Counted from the first letter of the stretch, positions 26,041 through 38,676 are shown. The stretch: DNA of 64,000 nt from Streptomyces silvae (GCF_016745505.1 NZ_JAERUC010000034.1:26542-90541); one strand, 5' to 3'. Numbers and translations are program-made. The notes: generated from the letters alone by a model not told the origin.

Positions 26041-26389
26041 GCTCTCGATCGCCGCATCAGCGTTCCTTCGCCCCTGTCCTGCTTGGACAGGAGCGAAGCC
26101 GGTTGCGAGCGGAACATGGTCACGATCACGGTTGCGAGTTCGAGTCGGGCGGCTCTTCGTGGGGGGAGCACCCTGCGGCCGTCCGCGTCGAACGGCCACA
26201 GACAGGCGTAGGCATCGACGTCGTCTTTATGCTCTGCATCCGCAGCCGAAACGCGCTGCTCAAGCGCGGTAGCGAGCGACCCGGTCGAGCGGGAGAGCAG
26301 GGGTCGAAGGCGACGCTCGTCTCACGCGGAGTCATCTATGCTCGCGCCCAGTTGGTATGACCAGTTCGCTTCAGGGGGCGGAGAGCCGC
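26041..26389. other. Intergenic stretch after the integrase remnant
   Basis: No gene is supported on either strand. The last ~60 bp before 26,390 should hold the promoter and the GGGGCGGAG ribosome site of the next gene. Confidence 0.4.
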
Positions 26390-27106
26390 ATGGCCGATGA
26401 GATCAAGTACGAGTACAAGGCCGTGCAGACGGTTCGGGGCACCGACGGTTTGGTGATCTCGAAGATGCAGGAGGACGGATGGGAGCTCGTGGAACAGCTC
26501 CGAGGCAGACTTCGCACCACCCTCAACTTCCGTCGGCCTAAGAGGCCACTGCCTTGGCGTCTGATCGGGGCGGGGGCTGCCACCCTCGTGGTCTTGACCG
26601 CCATCATCGGCACGGGCGTTGCGCTCGGCGACGGCGACGAGGAGAAGGGCGCGTCAGCCAGTTCGCCGGCCGCCAGTGAGAAGCCTTCCGCTACGCCGCC
26701 CGCAAACGAGCCGACCACCGCTGAGGTGATCACGGCGCAGAACAGTCCCGACTTCGCAACGTTGTTGAAGGCGGATCCGTGTGGCGAAGCGAACGTGAAC
26801 TTCGCAACCAAGCACGAGGGGCAGACGGTCGCCTTCGACGGGTCAATCAGGCACATGGCGGCCCACGCGGATGACCGGACCCGCTACGACTTCCTTCTCG
26901 GCCCGGGCGACAAAGGGCCGCAGACGACGGACGGCCCGAACTTCAAGTACGAGGACGTCAACACCGGCAACCTCCACCTGACCGGCAAGGATATCCCTGC
27001 CGCCATTGCAGTTGGCGACAAGTTCCGCTTCATCGCCGAGGTGATCGAGTTCAACACAGTCCAGTGCCTATTCCGCCTCGCCCCGGTCTCGACGGAGACC
27101 CGGTAG
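26390..27106 (+). CDS. Membrane-anchored DUF4839-like protein
   Basis: A 238-residue protein in three parts. An N-terminal domain (YEYKAVQT...EDGWELVEQL, residues about 5-45) is similar in style to DUF4177. A single transmembrane helix lies near residues 59-80, followed by a Ser/Pro/Glu-rich linker. The C-terminal ~125-residue domain (FATLLKADPCGEANVNFA, TVAFDGSIRHM, RYDFLLGPGD, GDKFRFIAEV) reads like DUF4839. The C-terminal part is predicted outside the cell. I start at ATG 26,390 with a close GGCGGAG; an in-frame ATG at 26,357 lacks one. Function unknown. Confidence 0.65.
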   Translation: MADEIKYEYKAVQTVRGTDGLVISKMQEDGWELVEQLRGRLRTTLNFRRPKRPLPWRLIGAGAATLVVLTAIIGTGVALGDGDEEKGASASSPAASEKPSATPPANEPTTAEVITAQNSPDFATLLKADPCGEANVNFATKHEGQTVAFDGSIRHMAAHADDRTRYDFLLGPGDKGPQTTDGPNFKYEDVNTGNLHLTGKDIPAAIAVGDKFRFIAEVIEFNTVQCLFRLAPVSTETR

Positions 27107-27227
27107 CCGAGATGGCCAGCCTTCCCATCATGGAGGGAAATGCCCGATGGAACGGTGCCCTGCTCCATCCATTCGAGAGTTTTGAACTTTCCCACCAGCT
27201 TGCCAGACGGCAGCGCCATCCTGACCC

Positions 27228-27580
27228 ATGCTCGCATCCAGCCCTGCCCAACGGCTCGCCGACCACGTTCGACAGTTCCTTGGCAGCGGACCGTTTCTCC
27301 AGCCCGGCGGATGGACCCACATGGGTGCTGTCATCTGCGACGTCAGCTTCCAGCCGCGGTGCAACTACGAGAGGACTCTCCGACCGCGGCTCCTCCATTT
27401 GCAACTGACCTGGGCTGATGCAAGGACAATCCGCGGATTCCAGCGCCGGCTCGTCACGGAAGACCTCACCGTGGTCATGAGGTTCAACCATGCACAGAAG
27501 GTTGCGACGGCCCAGCCATCACCGACCTTCTCGCTGCCGACGGGGTCGGTACCCGCGAGGACCTTCACGCCTGGCTCGAT
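27228..27580 (+). pseudogene. 5' half of a split helix-hairpin-helix (HhH-GPD-like) gene
   Basis: From about 27,228 the plus strand reads AQRLADHVRQFLGSG, a WTHMGAVICD segment, then RPRLLHLQLTWADARTIRGF and MRFNHAQKVATAQ. After a one-base frame change it continues AITDLLAADGVGTREDL and breaks off. The final 45 bp recur at 39,476-39,520, where the gene's second half continues. The gene has thus been split by an 11.9-kb insertion. The reconstructed product would be a soluble protein of about 220 residues. Confidence 0.6.
27536..27580 (+). repeat. 45-bp direct repeat, left copy
   Basis: Matches 39,476-39,520 at 43 of 45 positions. It encodes ADGVGTREDLHAWLD of the split HhH gene and marks the left boundary of the inserted toxin block. 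Confidence 0.8.
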
Positions 27581-27680
27581 CGAGCCCGCCCAGCGCGTTG
27601 CGGACACCGACCTTGCCGGCGGCGTGCTGCAGGTCATGCTGGGCGGGTGGTTGAGCGGGGGCGGATGCGGGGCCGGGTCC

Positions 27681-28579
27681 CTACGGCGACGATTGGTGGC
27701 CCTCTCGCAGAAGCACGGCCAAAATCCGCTCGGCCTCGGCAGCATCCGCCATGCGCAGCTCCCGGCGCGCGCCGCCCACACTGAGCTCGAGGCGCTGCAC
27801 CAAACCCTGTCTCTGGAGACTGGACAGAACGGCCGCCACGCGACCCGCTCGCAGGCCCGGTAGCGCCACCGCGACTGCATCGCGCCAGGCACGAAGGACA
27901 CTCTGGTGGTTGCCCCCTCGTCGAGGAGCCTGCGGGCCAACCGCCAGAGCACCATCGGGTCCTCGTCCTCGATGATGAGCCACTCGTGGAGCCCCTCCGG
28001 CTCGCTGACCATCAGGCCGGGCTCGCGGGGCAACGCCCTCTCGGCGGCAAGTCCGTAATCCCTGCCCTGCGACGGCGCGCCGCTCAGCACACGCCACTCG
28101 ATCCGCAAGGCGCTCGCGTCCGCTTCCACGTGGAAGGGCAGCGAGTTGCCGGGCCGCGCCCCTTTCGATGCCCGGTGCTCCGGCCTTTCCGGATGAGCGG
28201 CGGTGAATGAGGAGAGCGACGACGGCAGCGATGCGCGCAGGTAGGGGGCCAGGAGGCGGCGCAGCGCCTCACCTGGCTCCGGTGCCTGCGATTCCAGCAA
28301 CGGGCGGGCCAGCTCCGCGGCGAGTAGGTCCAGGCCCTCGGACAGAAGTGGGGCTCCTCGTGCATCGGCGAGTCGGGCCAAGACCCAGGCGAGGTCCCGA
28401 GAATCACCGCGGCGCCGAGCGAGCCACGCGTCCACGGCCAGGACGTCGATCCGAGCGGAGCCGGTCTCATAGCGGTCCCAGTTCATCTCCTTCCACTGGC
28501 CGGCGCGGTCCAAGTCGCCTCGCCTGCATGCGAGATAAGCGACCGCCAGATCGAAGAGTGACCGGATGAAGAAGGCCGG
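27681..28579 (-). pseudogene. Frameshifted, 5'-truncated gene of unknown function
   Basis: The minus strand codes for a protein-like sequence from about 28,579 (FFIRSLFDLAVAYLACRRGD...) through VLAVDAWLARRRGDSR, EWLIIEDEDPMVLWRLA and WRYRACERVA. It then needs a frame change near 27,840 to continue AAVLSSLQRQGLVQRLELSV and ERILAVLLREGHQSSP to the stop at 27,681. A stop codon just upstream of the first residues and the absence of a start show that the 5' end was lost at the junction with the toxin fragment. I do not recognise the family. The C-terminal part resembles a winged-helix layout. Confidence 0.5.
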
Positions 28580-28910
28580 GAACTACCACGCGGATACCAT
28601 GCACAGTTTCAGCGACGAACGCGTCCTGGAGATTCTCAAGAGCCCGGACGCCGTGTACCACTCGACGGCGGGCAGCGGAAGGCTGATCTTCCGCCAAGGG
28701 GACGACATCGTGGTGACGGAGGGCGGCGGTGCCGGGGCGGGCAATGCCATCACGGCGTACGGCCCGTCCGGCATCAGAGGCGACTCCGGTGCGAGGGCAC
28801 TCGGCGGCTTGCCCACCGACCCCGGGGGACCGGTCACTCACGCGGACGTGGTGGAAGGCAGAATTCCAGCCAAGAGCGGTTACATGGCTCCCGCGGTACA
28901 GATTCGATGA
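28566..28910 (+). CDS. Orphan polymorphic-toxin C-terminal domain (BECR-like RNase, inferred)
   Basis: A 114-residue frame with HADTMHSFSDERVLEILKSP, then GRLIFRQGDDIVVTE and GNAITAYGPSG. The helix-strand-strand order with an early His and late small-residue strands resembles the BECR (barnase/EndoU/colicin E5-D/RelE) nuclease fold that ends many RHS and CDI toxins. The delivery part is missing: its upstream sequence abuts the truncated minus-strand pseudogene. The ATG at 28,566 may therefore be accidental. The putative immunity gene begins 14 bp downstream. Whether it is expressed, or kept for recombination onto an RHS gene, cannot be told. Confidence 0.5.
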   Translation: MKKAGNYHADTMHSFSDERVLEILKSPDAVYHSTAGSGRLIFRQGDDIVVTEGGGAGAGNAITAYGPSGIRGDSGARALGGLPTDPGGPVTHADVVEGRIPAKSGYMAPAVQIR

Positions 28911-28923
28911 GGCGGCATTCACC

Positions 28924-29172
28924 ATGAGACTTACCCTGGACGGCGACTGGAGTGCGACGGTGACGGACAACGCCCTGCGCATCTCCCCCCGCTTCGACTT
29001 CCGGAACCAGTGTGTGCGCATCGCGGAGTACGCGGACGTGGGGGAATGGCAACAGTCCCTCGGGAACACCTTCGGCAGCCAGGAGTGGCTGTGGGACGAT
29101 CCCGACGAGCTCCGGTTCGACCCGGACGGCCGTGAACTGGTCGGTGCCGGGTTCCGCCTGCCCCACGAGGCC
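28924..29172 (+). other. Putative immunity protein segment fused in frame to RHS
   Basis: About 83 codons starting at ATG 28,924 (MRLTLDGDWSATVTDNALRI, later WLWDDPDELRFDPDGRELVG) look like a small acidic immunity protein for the toxin just upstream. At about PHEAADFPVRVDPS the frame runs without a stop into the DNRLRE region of the RHS gene. The expected RHS signal peptide and N-terminus are absent. I read this as a recombination junction, not a natural domain order. Confidence 0.45.
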
Positions 29173-31116
29173 GCCGACTTCCCCGTACGGGTGGACCCGT
29201 CCCTGAAGTCGGTGAACGCGACTTCAGGGACGTACGTGCAGTCTCCGTACAACCAGAATTTCTCCAGTGACACCGTGCTGAAGACCGGCACCTACGATGC
29301 AGGGGGTCACAAGGCGGCTGCCTTCCTGCGCTTCTCGGGCCTGGAGACCACTCTCAAGAACGCCTGGGTGGTCAACACCAGCCTGGCGCTGTACAACACG
29401 TACTCCTACTCGTGTACGGCCAGGCCCGTGACGGTCCACCCGATCACGTCGAACTGGGCTGAGTCGACCACGACCAAGTACCCCGGGCCGTCGACGGGTT
29501 CTGCTCTCGCGTCGAAGAGCTTCGCGCACGGCTGGCGCCCGGAGGGGCAGACCGCTTACCCGTGTGGTGGTGCCAAGTGGGAGTCCATCAAGCTGGGTTC
29601 GGCCGGACGCAAGCTGGTGGATGACTGGACACACGGTCGGAAGAAGAACTACGGGCTGGCCGTCAAGGCATCGACGTCCGACTCCAAGGGATGGAAGCAG
29701 TTCGGTTCGGACGACTACCCCAACGGGAAGCCGAGCCTGGATGTCACGTGGACGCCGTACGGGGCGACCTACGGGCTGGGCGACTTCACCGCGCCGGTTA
29801 CCGCCACCACTCAGGGGTCGATGAAGGTCACCGTCACCAACCGGGGGCAGGCGACCTGGCCCAAGGGCGGCGACTACAGGCTCCGCTACAACCTGTACAA
29901 CGCTTCCGGCACGGAGATCACCGACAGCTCGAAGATCGCTTACACGCTCATGCCGAGCGACATCTCTCCCGGCGAGAGCGTGACGCTGGACGCCAAGATC
30001 GCACCGTTGACGCCAGCCACGTACACCATCGAGTGGACGATGACGGATCTCGGCGTCTCCCGCTTCACCACGGCAGGGGTGCCGGGCGCGGCCGTCAAGA
30101 TATCCGCGGTCAACATACCGCCGGTGCTCACGGCCGAGGCGCCTGCGAGCGGCACCCCCGTGGACTCCCTCACTCCGGCCCTCTGGGCGAACGGAAAGGA
30201 CACCGACCGATACCCGTCATCGGCCCTCAGCTACACCTTCGAAGTCTGCGAGATCGAGGGAAGCGACAGCCGTAAGAACTGCCGCAAGGGGACGCGGAGC
30301 ACCAAGCAGCAGTGGACGGTCCCGGCGGGATGGCTGTCCTGGGGCAAGACCTACGCCTGGTACGCATACGTCTACGACGGCAGTGCGACCTCGTCCCAGC
30401 CGCACGCCTCCGTCTTCACCACATCGGTCCCGCAGCCCGCGGTGACCAGTCACCTCGGTGGCGCGGACGGCACGAGTGAGATCGGCGCCCGCTCCGGCAA
30501 CTATGTGACTGCGGCGACCGACGCGGCGATGCCGACCGTCGGACCGGAGCTCTCCGTCACCCGTACGTACAACTCCTTGGACCCGCGCCGGACCAACGCT
30601 TTCGGCGTCGGCTGGTCGACGCGTTAGGACATGCGACTGGTCCAGGAGACCGTGGGCAACACCGTGATGGTCACCCGGGCCGACGGGTCGCAGGTGCGCT
30701 TCGGCCGCAATCCGGACGGCACGCTCGCGGGTCCCTCCGGCAGCACCACAGACCTTGTCGCGGACTCGACCGGCTGGACCATGCGCCAACGCGGAGGGAC
30801 GACAGCCCGGTTCGACAGCTCGGGACTGCTGACCTCCGTCACCGACAGCGCCGGCCGAGTACAGACACTGACCTACGGAGGGGCGGACAACCGCACGCTG
30901 AGCACGGTCTCGGACAAGCTCTCGGGCCGTTCGCTCCACTTCACCTGGACCGGCGGCCGCATCAGCTCGGTGACCACGAGCCCCATGGGTGCAGGCTCAC
31001 CCGGACTCACCTGGACATACAGCTACTCCGACGACCGGCTGACGAAGGTGTGCCCGCCTTCGTCCTCGACCCAGTGCACTGGGTATGACTATGAGAACGG
31101 TTCGCTATACCACAGC

Positions 31117-33366
31117 ATGGTCCTCGACGCGGGCCCACAGTCGTACTGGCCACTTGGCGAGGAGGAAGGCTCCACCGCGAGCAGCAGCGCGCCCTCCCGC
31201 GACGGCCTCAACGACGCCCTCTACCGTGACGTGACCCTTGGCGCTACTTCCGCGCTCACCGGAACGACGGACACCGCTGCCTCCTTCGACGGCCGGGACT
31301 CAGTCGTCGAACTCCCGGACGCAGCTCTGGAGACCTCCGACATCCTGACGGTCGAGCTCTGGTTCAAGACCACCCAGCCCGGAGTACTCGCCACTCTCCA
31401 GGACGCCGAGATCGGATCCAAGCCGACCCGATACAGTCCTTTCCTCAACGTGGACGCCGACGGCAAGCTGCGAGGCCAGTTCTACACGGTGGAGTACGCC
31501 GGCACGAAGCCGATCGTCTCCCCCAAGGCAGTCACCGACAACGCCTGGCACCATGCCGTCCTGACCAGCCAGGGCACCGCGCAGACCCTTTACCTGGACG
31601 GGGCCAAGGTCGGAAGCCTGACCGGGACCGTCAGCATGCGCGAAGACCAGAAGGCATACCTCGGCGCGGGCTGGGCCAACGAGGGCTGGATGGGCGTAGC
31701 GGCTGACACCCACCGCTTCAGCGGCACGATGGACGAGGTCGCGGTCTACGGACGCCCCCTCGACGCGGCGACTGTCAAGGACCACTACACCGCGCGCGAG
31801 GCCGCCGGCCGAATCACCAAGGTGACCCTTCCCTCGGGCAGGTCCCACGCTTCCGCCGTCTACGACCCGGCCACCGGCCGACTCACCGAGCACACCGACG
31901 ACAACGGCGGAACGTGGAAGGTCTCCGCCCCCGACTACTCAGCCGGTTCAGTCACGTACGCCGACGAAGTGCGGGCCTTCGCACCAGAGGGCTACTGGCG
32001 GCTGGGGGAGCGCTCCGGATCCAAGGCGGTCAGCGCCGCAGGCGACGGATCGGAGGGTTCCTACGGGGACGGGACAACGCTGGGCGCAGCCGGTGTCTTC
32101 GCGGACGGTGACGACACCGCCGCCACCTTCGACGGGAGCGTCGATTCCTACGTCCAGCTGCCCAACGACCTGCCCACGAGCCCGACCACTCCCACGGTCG
32201 AGCTGTGGTTCAAGACAGCCAAGTCCGGTGTGCTGATGGGCCTGCAGGACGTGGAGCTGGGCGAGACCCCCACGTCCTGGCGGCCGGTGCTCAACATCGA
32301 CACCGCCGGAAAGCTACGCGGAGAGTGGTACCTGGCCGGTAACCCGGGCGCGGACCCGATCACGTCGAGCCAGACGGTTACCGACAACAAGTGGCACCAC
32401 GCCGTTTTGACCGGAGCAGTGAATACGCAGTCCCTCTACCTGGACGGTCAACTGGTCGGGTCGATGGCCGGCACCATATCCGACCAGGGAAGGCCGTACG
32501 CCTACCTCGGTGCGGGTTATGCGAGCTCCGGCTGGATGGGGGTGGCTGCGGGTACCTACCACTTCACCGGCCAGATGGACGAGGTCGCGCTGTACGAGCG
32601 CACCATGAGTGCGGCAACGGTCAAGAAGCACTACGCCGCCCGGTCCGCACTGATCACCGGTGACAGCGCCCACTACCGCGGCGAGATCGTCGGGGACGCC
32701 CCGGCCGCGTACTGGCCGCTGGACGAGAACAAGGGCGCGACCACTGCAGTCAGCAGGGTCACAGCTGCTCAGGGCAACGGCACCTACGTCAATGCGACTG
32801 CAGGAACGACAGGCATCTTCGGCACGGGCGACGGGCAAGCGGTGCAGCTCTCCGGGACCGGGGCGGTCTCCGTCCCCGGCAATCTGGTGGCAGGCACCAC
32901 GGACCTCACGGCCGAACTTTGGTTCAACACGACGAAGTCCGGTGTGCTGCTCGGATTCCAGAACGCCGCACTCGGCGCCACGCCGACTTCTTGGCGCCCC
33001 GCCCTCAACATTGACGAGGCAGGGAAGTTGCGTGGTGAGTGGTATCTGACGGGTAATCCGGGCGCGAAGCCGATCACTTCCACCCAGACGGTGACCGACG
33101 GCAAGTGGCACCACGCAGTGCTCACCGGTGCCCGTACCACTCAGTCGCTCTATCTGGACGGTGTGCTCGTCGGTTCGCTGGCAGGCACGATCTCCGAGCA
33201 GGGGCTGGCGTACGCCTACCTCGGCGCAGGGTACGCAAGCTCCGGGTGGATGGGAGTAGCCAGCGGTACCTACCGGTTCACCGGACAGATCGACGAAGCA
33301 GCCATCTACCGCAAGGCGCTGTCGGCCGACCAGGTCGCCGACCACTTCCAGTCACGCGAGCGGTCC
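31117..33366 (+). repeat. Three tandem LamG-like domain repeats within RHS
   Basis: Three units of about 680 bp (31,117-31,805, 31,969-32,650, 32,683-33,366) each encode a YWxLxE opening, VELWFxT, DxxWHHAVLT, LYLDG and a final MDEVAVY-like strand. The second and third are the most alike at the DNA level. They are concanavalin-like beta-sandwiches that may bind carbohydrate or aid surface display. Confidence 0.7.
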
Positions 33367-36300
33367 GGGCTCTCTTCGCTGGCGGCCACCATCGGCGTGA
33401 CCGACCCCCTCGGACACACGGTCCGTACGTCGTACGACGCGCTCAAGGGCATGCGGCCCACGCAGGTCACGGACGCCGAAGACGGGGTGACCACCTACAC
33501 CTACGACACGGGTGGCTTCATCCACACCGTGACCGACCCCAACGGGCACGCCACGGTCACCGGGCACGACGCCCGGGGCAACGCGGTCACCACCACGACG
33601 TGCCGTGACGCGGACTCGTGCTGGAGCGCGTACACCGAGTACTACCTCAACCCGGACGACGAACTCGACCCGCGCAATGACAAGCCGGTCACTGCACGGG
33701 ACGCACGTTCCACCGGGCCGGACGACGACCGCTACAAGACGTCCCTGACCTACACAGCGCTCGGCCTGCCCAGCACCACCAGGCTCGCGGACGCCCGTAC
33801 CGCGACCACCGCCTACACCGACGGCAGCGAAGCAGTTGTCGGCGGCGGGACCACCCCGGCCGGGCTGGTCGCCAAGGAGACGACTCCTGGCGGCGCGGTG
33901 ACCACCTACCGGTACTTCGCCACGGGAAGCACCGCCGCGATCACCTCGCCCTCCGGACTGGTCACCGAGTTCACCTACGACGGCCTGGGCCGCAAGACTG
34001 CCGAGAAGCAGATATCCGACGCCGCTCCTGAGGGCGTGACCACCAGCTACGGCTACGACACCATGTCCCGAGTCGTCTCCGAGTCCGGCGTCGGCGTGAA
34101 GAACGAGATCACCGGAGTGACACACACTGCGAAGATCACCCGGTCGTACGACGCCGACGGCAACCTGCTCACGGAGTCGGCCGAGGACACCTCAGGCGGC
34201 GACGCCAAGCGCACCACGAGCTATCACTACGACAGCCACGGCCTGAACGACACGGTCACCGACGCGGAGGACCATGTCACTTCCCTCACCCACGACGCCA
34301 TGGGACGGGCCGCCACGACGACCGACCCGACCGGCACCCGTCTCACCTACGCTTACACACCGCGCGGCCAGCACGCCGAAACCGTCCTGAAGGACTGGAC
34401 CGGGTCACCTACCGGCGAAGTCCGCGACCTGGTCGTCACCTCCAACGCCTACGATCCCGCAGGCCGCCTGGCCTCCTCGACCGACGCGATGGGCGCCACC
34501 ACCACGTTCAGCTACTTCGACGACGGTCTTACCGCGACGAGCACGGCACGGCAGGTGAAGCAGGCGGACGGCACCCGGCGCGATGTCCAGCTGGAGTCGA
34601 ACACTTACGACGGTGCCGGAAACCTCACCCGCCAGGTCACCGGCGGCGGCAGCGTGACCATGACGCACACCGTGGACGCGACCGGGCGCACCACCCGCAG
34701 CGCCCTCGACCCGGACGGCCTGAACAGGATCACCGACCTCGCCTACGACGCGGACGACCGGCTGACCGAGGAGAGCCGGCCGGTCGACGGCTCGGGGAAG
34801 CGGCTGACCACCACCGCTGAGTACGACGCCGCGGGCAACGTCACCCGCCAGCAGATCACCGACGGCACGTCCACCCACATCACCACCAGCACCTATGACC
34901 AGCGAGGGTTGCCCACCTCCACCGTCGCCCCCAGGGGCAACGCGGAAGGAGCCGACCCCGACACATACCGCACCACTTACCGGTACGACGCGCTCGGGCG
35001 CCTGGTGGAAACTAAGGCACCGGCCACTTCAGTCGAGAACAAGGGCGGGACGGCTGCCACAGCCACGCCGACCACTCTGGGCGGATACAACACCTTCGGC
35101 GAAGCGACGGACAGCCGTGACGCACGGGGAGCCGTCACCCGCACCACTGTGGACGGCCTCGGACAGCCCACCGCTGTCACCCTCCCCGACTACACACCGC
35201 CCAGCGGCACCAAGATCAGCGCCGTCAGCAGCACCACGTACGACGCCCTCGGCAGACCCGCCACGACGACGGACCCGCTGGGCCGCACCAGCCGCTACAC
35301 CTACGACCAGTTCGGAAGCCTGGTCCGGCAGACCGACCCCGTCGCGGGCACCGTTCCCACTGTTCTCGGACTGGAGAAGTCCGGCCTGCTGGACAGCACC
35401 TCCACCGACCTCGACGGAGCGGGCGTCTCGGAGTTCACCTGGACCCCGACCGGCCTGCAACTCTCAGCCACCGACCCGACAGGGGCCAGGACTCAGGCCA
35501 CCTACGACGAGCTCGGTCGTCAGCTGACCGCGACGACTGTCGAGCGGTATCCGACCCTGCAGAACCTCACGACGCGGTACGTCTGGGACGACGCGGGCAA
35601 CCAGACCGCATCCACCACCCCCGCAGGCCGCACCACCACCGCCACGTACAACCCGGCGGGGGAGACGACCACGGTGACCAACCCGGTCTACGGCGTCACC
35701 CGGCTCAGCTACGACCGGCTCGGCCGGCAGACCCAGATGACCGACCCGACCGACCGCAGGAGCACTACCACATACGACGCGCTCGGCAACGTCACAGCCG
35801 CAGCGGACTACGGCACAGGCCAGAGCGTGCTGCGTACCGCGAAGGCGGAGTACGACGCCGACGGCAACAGGACGGCCACCGTCTCCAGCACTCAGGCGCG
35901 CACCACGTACACCTACGACGCACTGGGGCACATCACCAAGCAGGTCGAACCCGTGACGGACGCCAAGTCCATCACGACGACCTTCGGCTACGACGCGGCG
36001 GGCAACCGCACGCGGCTGACTGACGGCCGGGACAACACCACGACGTACACCTTCACGCCCTGGAACCTGCCCGAGTCCACCATCGAACCCTCCACCACCG
36101 CCCACCCAGCCCTTACCGACCGCACCTGGACGACCGTCTACGACAAGGCGGGCCAGGACATCGCCGAGCTGCTGCCCGGCGGCGTGGAGCGCCGACGTAC
36201 CTTCGACGGCCTCGGCCGCCTCGTTCGCGAGACCGGCACGGGCGCGGAGGCCGCCACCACCGACCGCACCCTCACCTATGACCTTGCGGGCCGCATCACC

Positions 36301-38145
36301 GCCGCCGGCACGGGCAACGACCTCGCACGGAACACGTACACCTACAACGACCGAGGACAACTGCTCACCGCCGACGGCCCTGGCGGAAGGGTCGGCTACG
36401 GCTACGACGCCGACGGCAACATGACCGAGCGGGTGGGCGTCGAATCCGAGTCGTACTACGGGTACGACGACGGCGGCCGGATCGACTGGGTCTGGGACTC
36501 CCTCAGCGACAGCGACATCTGGTACGACTTCGACACCGCAGGCAGGCCCCTGCTCGAGGAGTACGCGGTCAAGCCCGCAGGCTCCACGGAGTACGAAGCC
36601 ATCGCCCGTCGCGACTACACCTACGACAGCCTCGGTCGCCTCGCGAGCGACAAGGTCGCCAACCTGGACAAGACAACGCAGAAGGCCGGCACCACCTACG
36701 GCTACGACCTCGACGACCGCCTCACCGAGAAGACGACGAGCGGAACCGCAGGCGCGGGGAAGAACACCTACGGCTACGACAAGGCCGGCCGGATGACGTC
36801 CTGGACCAGCGGCACGACCACCACCGCATACGGATGGGACGACGCCGGCAACCGCATCAAGGCAGGAGCAGCCACCGCTTCGTACGATGCCCGCAACCGT
36901 CTGACCGACGACGGCACCACCACGTACGGCTACACCGCACGCGGAACTCTTGCCGCGGCCACCAAGGGCGCCGGCGCATCCCGGGCTCTGACGTTCGACG
37001 CCTTCGAGCGCAAGGTCAGCGACGGTTCGGCGACGTTCACCTACGACTCGTTCGACCGCGTCGCCCAACAAGGCAACGCCACGTTCAGCTACGACGGCGG
37101 ATCCAACAACCTACTCAGCGACGGCACCAGCGTCTACAGCCGCACCCCGGACGGCGCCCTGCTGGCCAGCCAGGCGGGCAATGCGGCCCCGCAGTGGTCC
37201 ATCACCGACCAGCACACCGATCTGGTCGCCGGCCTCTCGGCCGACGGCACCCAGGTCACCAGCTCCACCGCCTACGACCCCTTCGGCCAGGAGACCGCCA
37301 CAAACGGCACCACCCCCGCCCTGGGTTACCAGTCCGGCTGGACCGACCCCACATCCGGCGACGTCAACATGGCGGCCCGCTGGTACCAGCCCGGCACCGG
37401 AGGCTTCACCTCCCGCGACACCTGGCAGCTCGACCCCTCCCAGTCCGCACAACGCGCCAACCGCTACTCCTACGGCTTCGGATCACCCCAGAACGGCACC
37501 GACCCGACCGGGCACTTCTTCCCACTCGTAGCTCTCGGCGGACTCGCTGTCTGGGAAGCGCTGGGTTGGGGAACCGCCGGCGTAATCGCCGTAGGAGGCG
37601 GAGCAGTGGCCGCCGACCGGTACGTGCGTTCGCGTAGCGACACCATGAGTAACAGCTACGTCCAGACCAATGTCCTGTCGAACAGCTACGCACGGTCCAC
37701 GGCCGCCGCGATCCGAGCCCAGGCCAGCAGGTTCAGCAGCTCGCACTCCACTGGATCATCGGCAGGGGGAGGGAGCGGCGCGGGATACACCCCCTACTAC
37801 CCCCGCTGGAACACTGCCCCCACCTATCCGAACCTGGGCAGTGCTGCAGCCCAGACAGTCCGCGCCGCAGTTCGCCCGCCCCGCCCGGTAATCGACCAGA
37901 ACGTCAACAACGGCCCGAACCCCAAGCCGGCCCCGAATCGGCCGGCGCCCAAGCCCGACTGGGACCCCAAGAACGGCGGCTGGACGCCCGGCGATGGCTG
38001 GAAAATGATCGTCGGCGCACTAAACATGCTGAACCTGGCCGGCAACGACCAGTACACGCCGGACCAGGCGCCGACCACGCATCCGGCACCCGGCGTTGAC
38101 CCTGGTTCGGGCAACGGGCCGGACAGCGAGGAGGAAGAGGAGGAC

Positions 38146-38676
38146 TGCACCAGCCACCTGGCCAAGACAAACGCACAGCGTGGAATGTCCGGTCCAGTGT
38201 GCTTCCGGGCGCCCAGCGGGGCGACCAAAGCACAGATCGATGAGTTGAAGGACCACATTGCGGCGATCAACGCGGTCCGGCAGCACTGGTCTCCCAAGGG
38301 AAGAGTTTCCCCGGGCACGGAGCTGATGGGCAGCCGACCCAACAGTAAGCCGATCACCTTGGCGCAGGTGGCCGAGGAGTACAAGGAGCGTCACATCAGA
38401 GAGGTCCGGGGCACTCCGTACCAGTACAACGGCAACGTGGCAGGGCACCTTCCGGATACCACTTGGTCAGGTAAGTGGAGCCCGTACTGTTGGCACCAGC
38501 AGGACGGGAGGGTCAACTCATTGGTCGGGTCGTACGCAAGGAAGTACAACCAGGGATACCAGCCGACCGGCTTCTACTACGCCGGCGTCTCGAAGGACCC
38601 GAGTACCTACACCACGGAACATGTGACCGGGTCGGTCAAAAGAGGCAAGTACGGTATTTGCCAGATATCGCGCCCG
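38146..38676 (+). other. RHS C-terminal toxin domain with HxxD motif (Ntox15-like DNase, inferred)
   Basis: After an acidic/Pro-rich linker the last ~177 residues form a distinct domain. The centre reads [16 protein letters not shown]; the H-L-P-D at 38,446-38,457 matches the HxxD catalytic motif of Ntox15/Tde1-type DNase toxins, and the later [18 protein letters not shown] strand is similar in style. Assignment is from memory of the motif. A profile search with PF15604 would confirm or refute it. Confidence 0.5.

Noticed and set aside
27051..27491. Minus-strand frame downstream of the DUF4839-like gene
   Set aside because: It overlaps the real 5' half of the HhH gene and has no recognisable features.
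31117..33366. Regularly spaced repeats that could suggest a CRISPR or tandem-repeat array
   Set aside because: Units are ~680 bp and code for protein domains; no short repeat/spacer pattern exists anywhere in the window.
35464..37071. 535-codon minus-strand frame inside RHS
   Set aside because: Antisense of YD repeats; Val/Gly-rich repeats mirror the plus-strand pattern.
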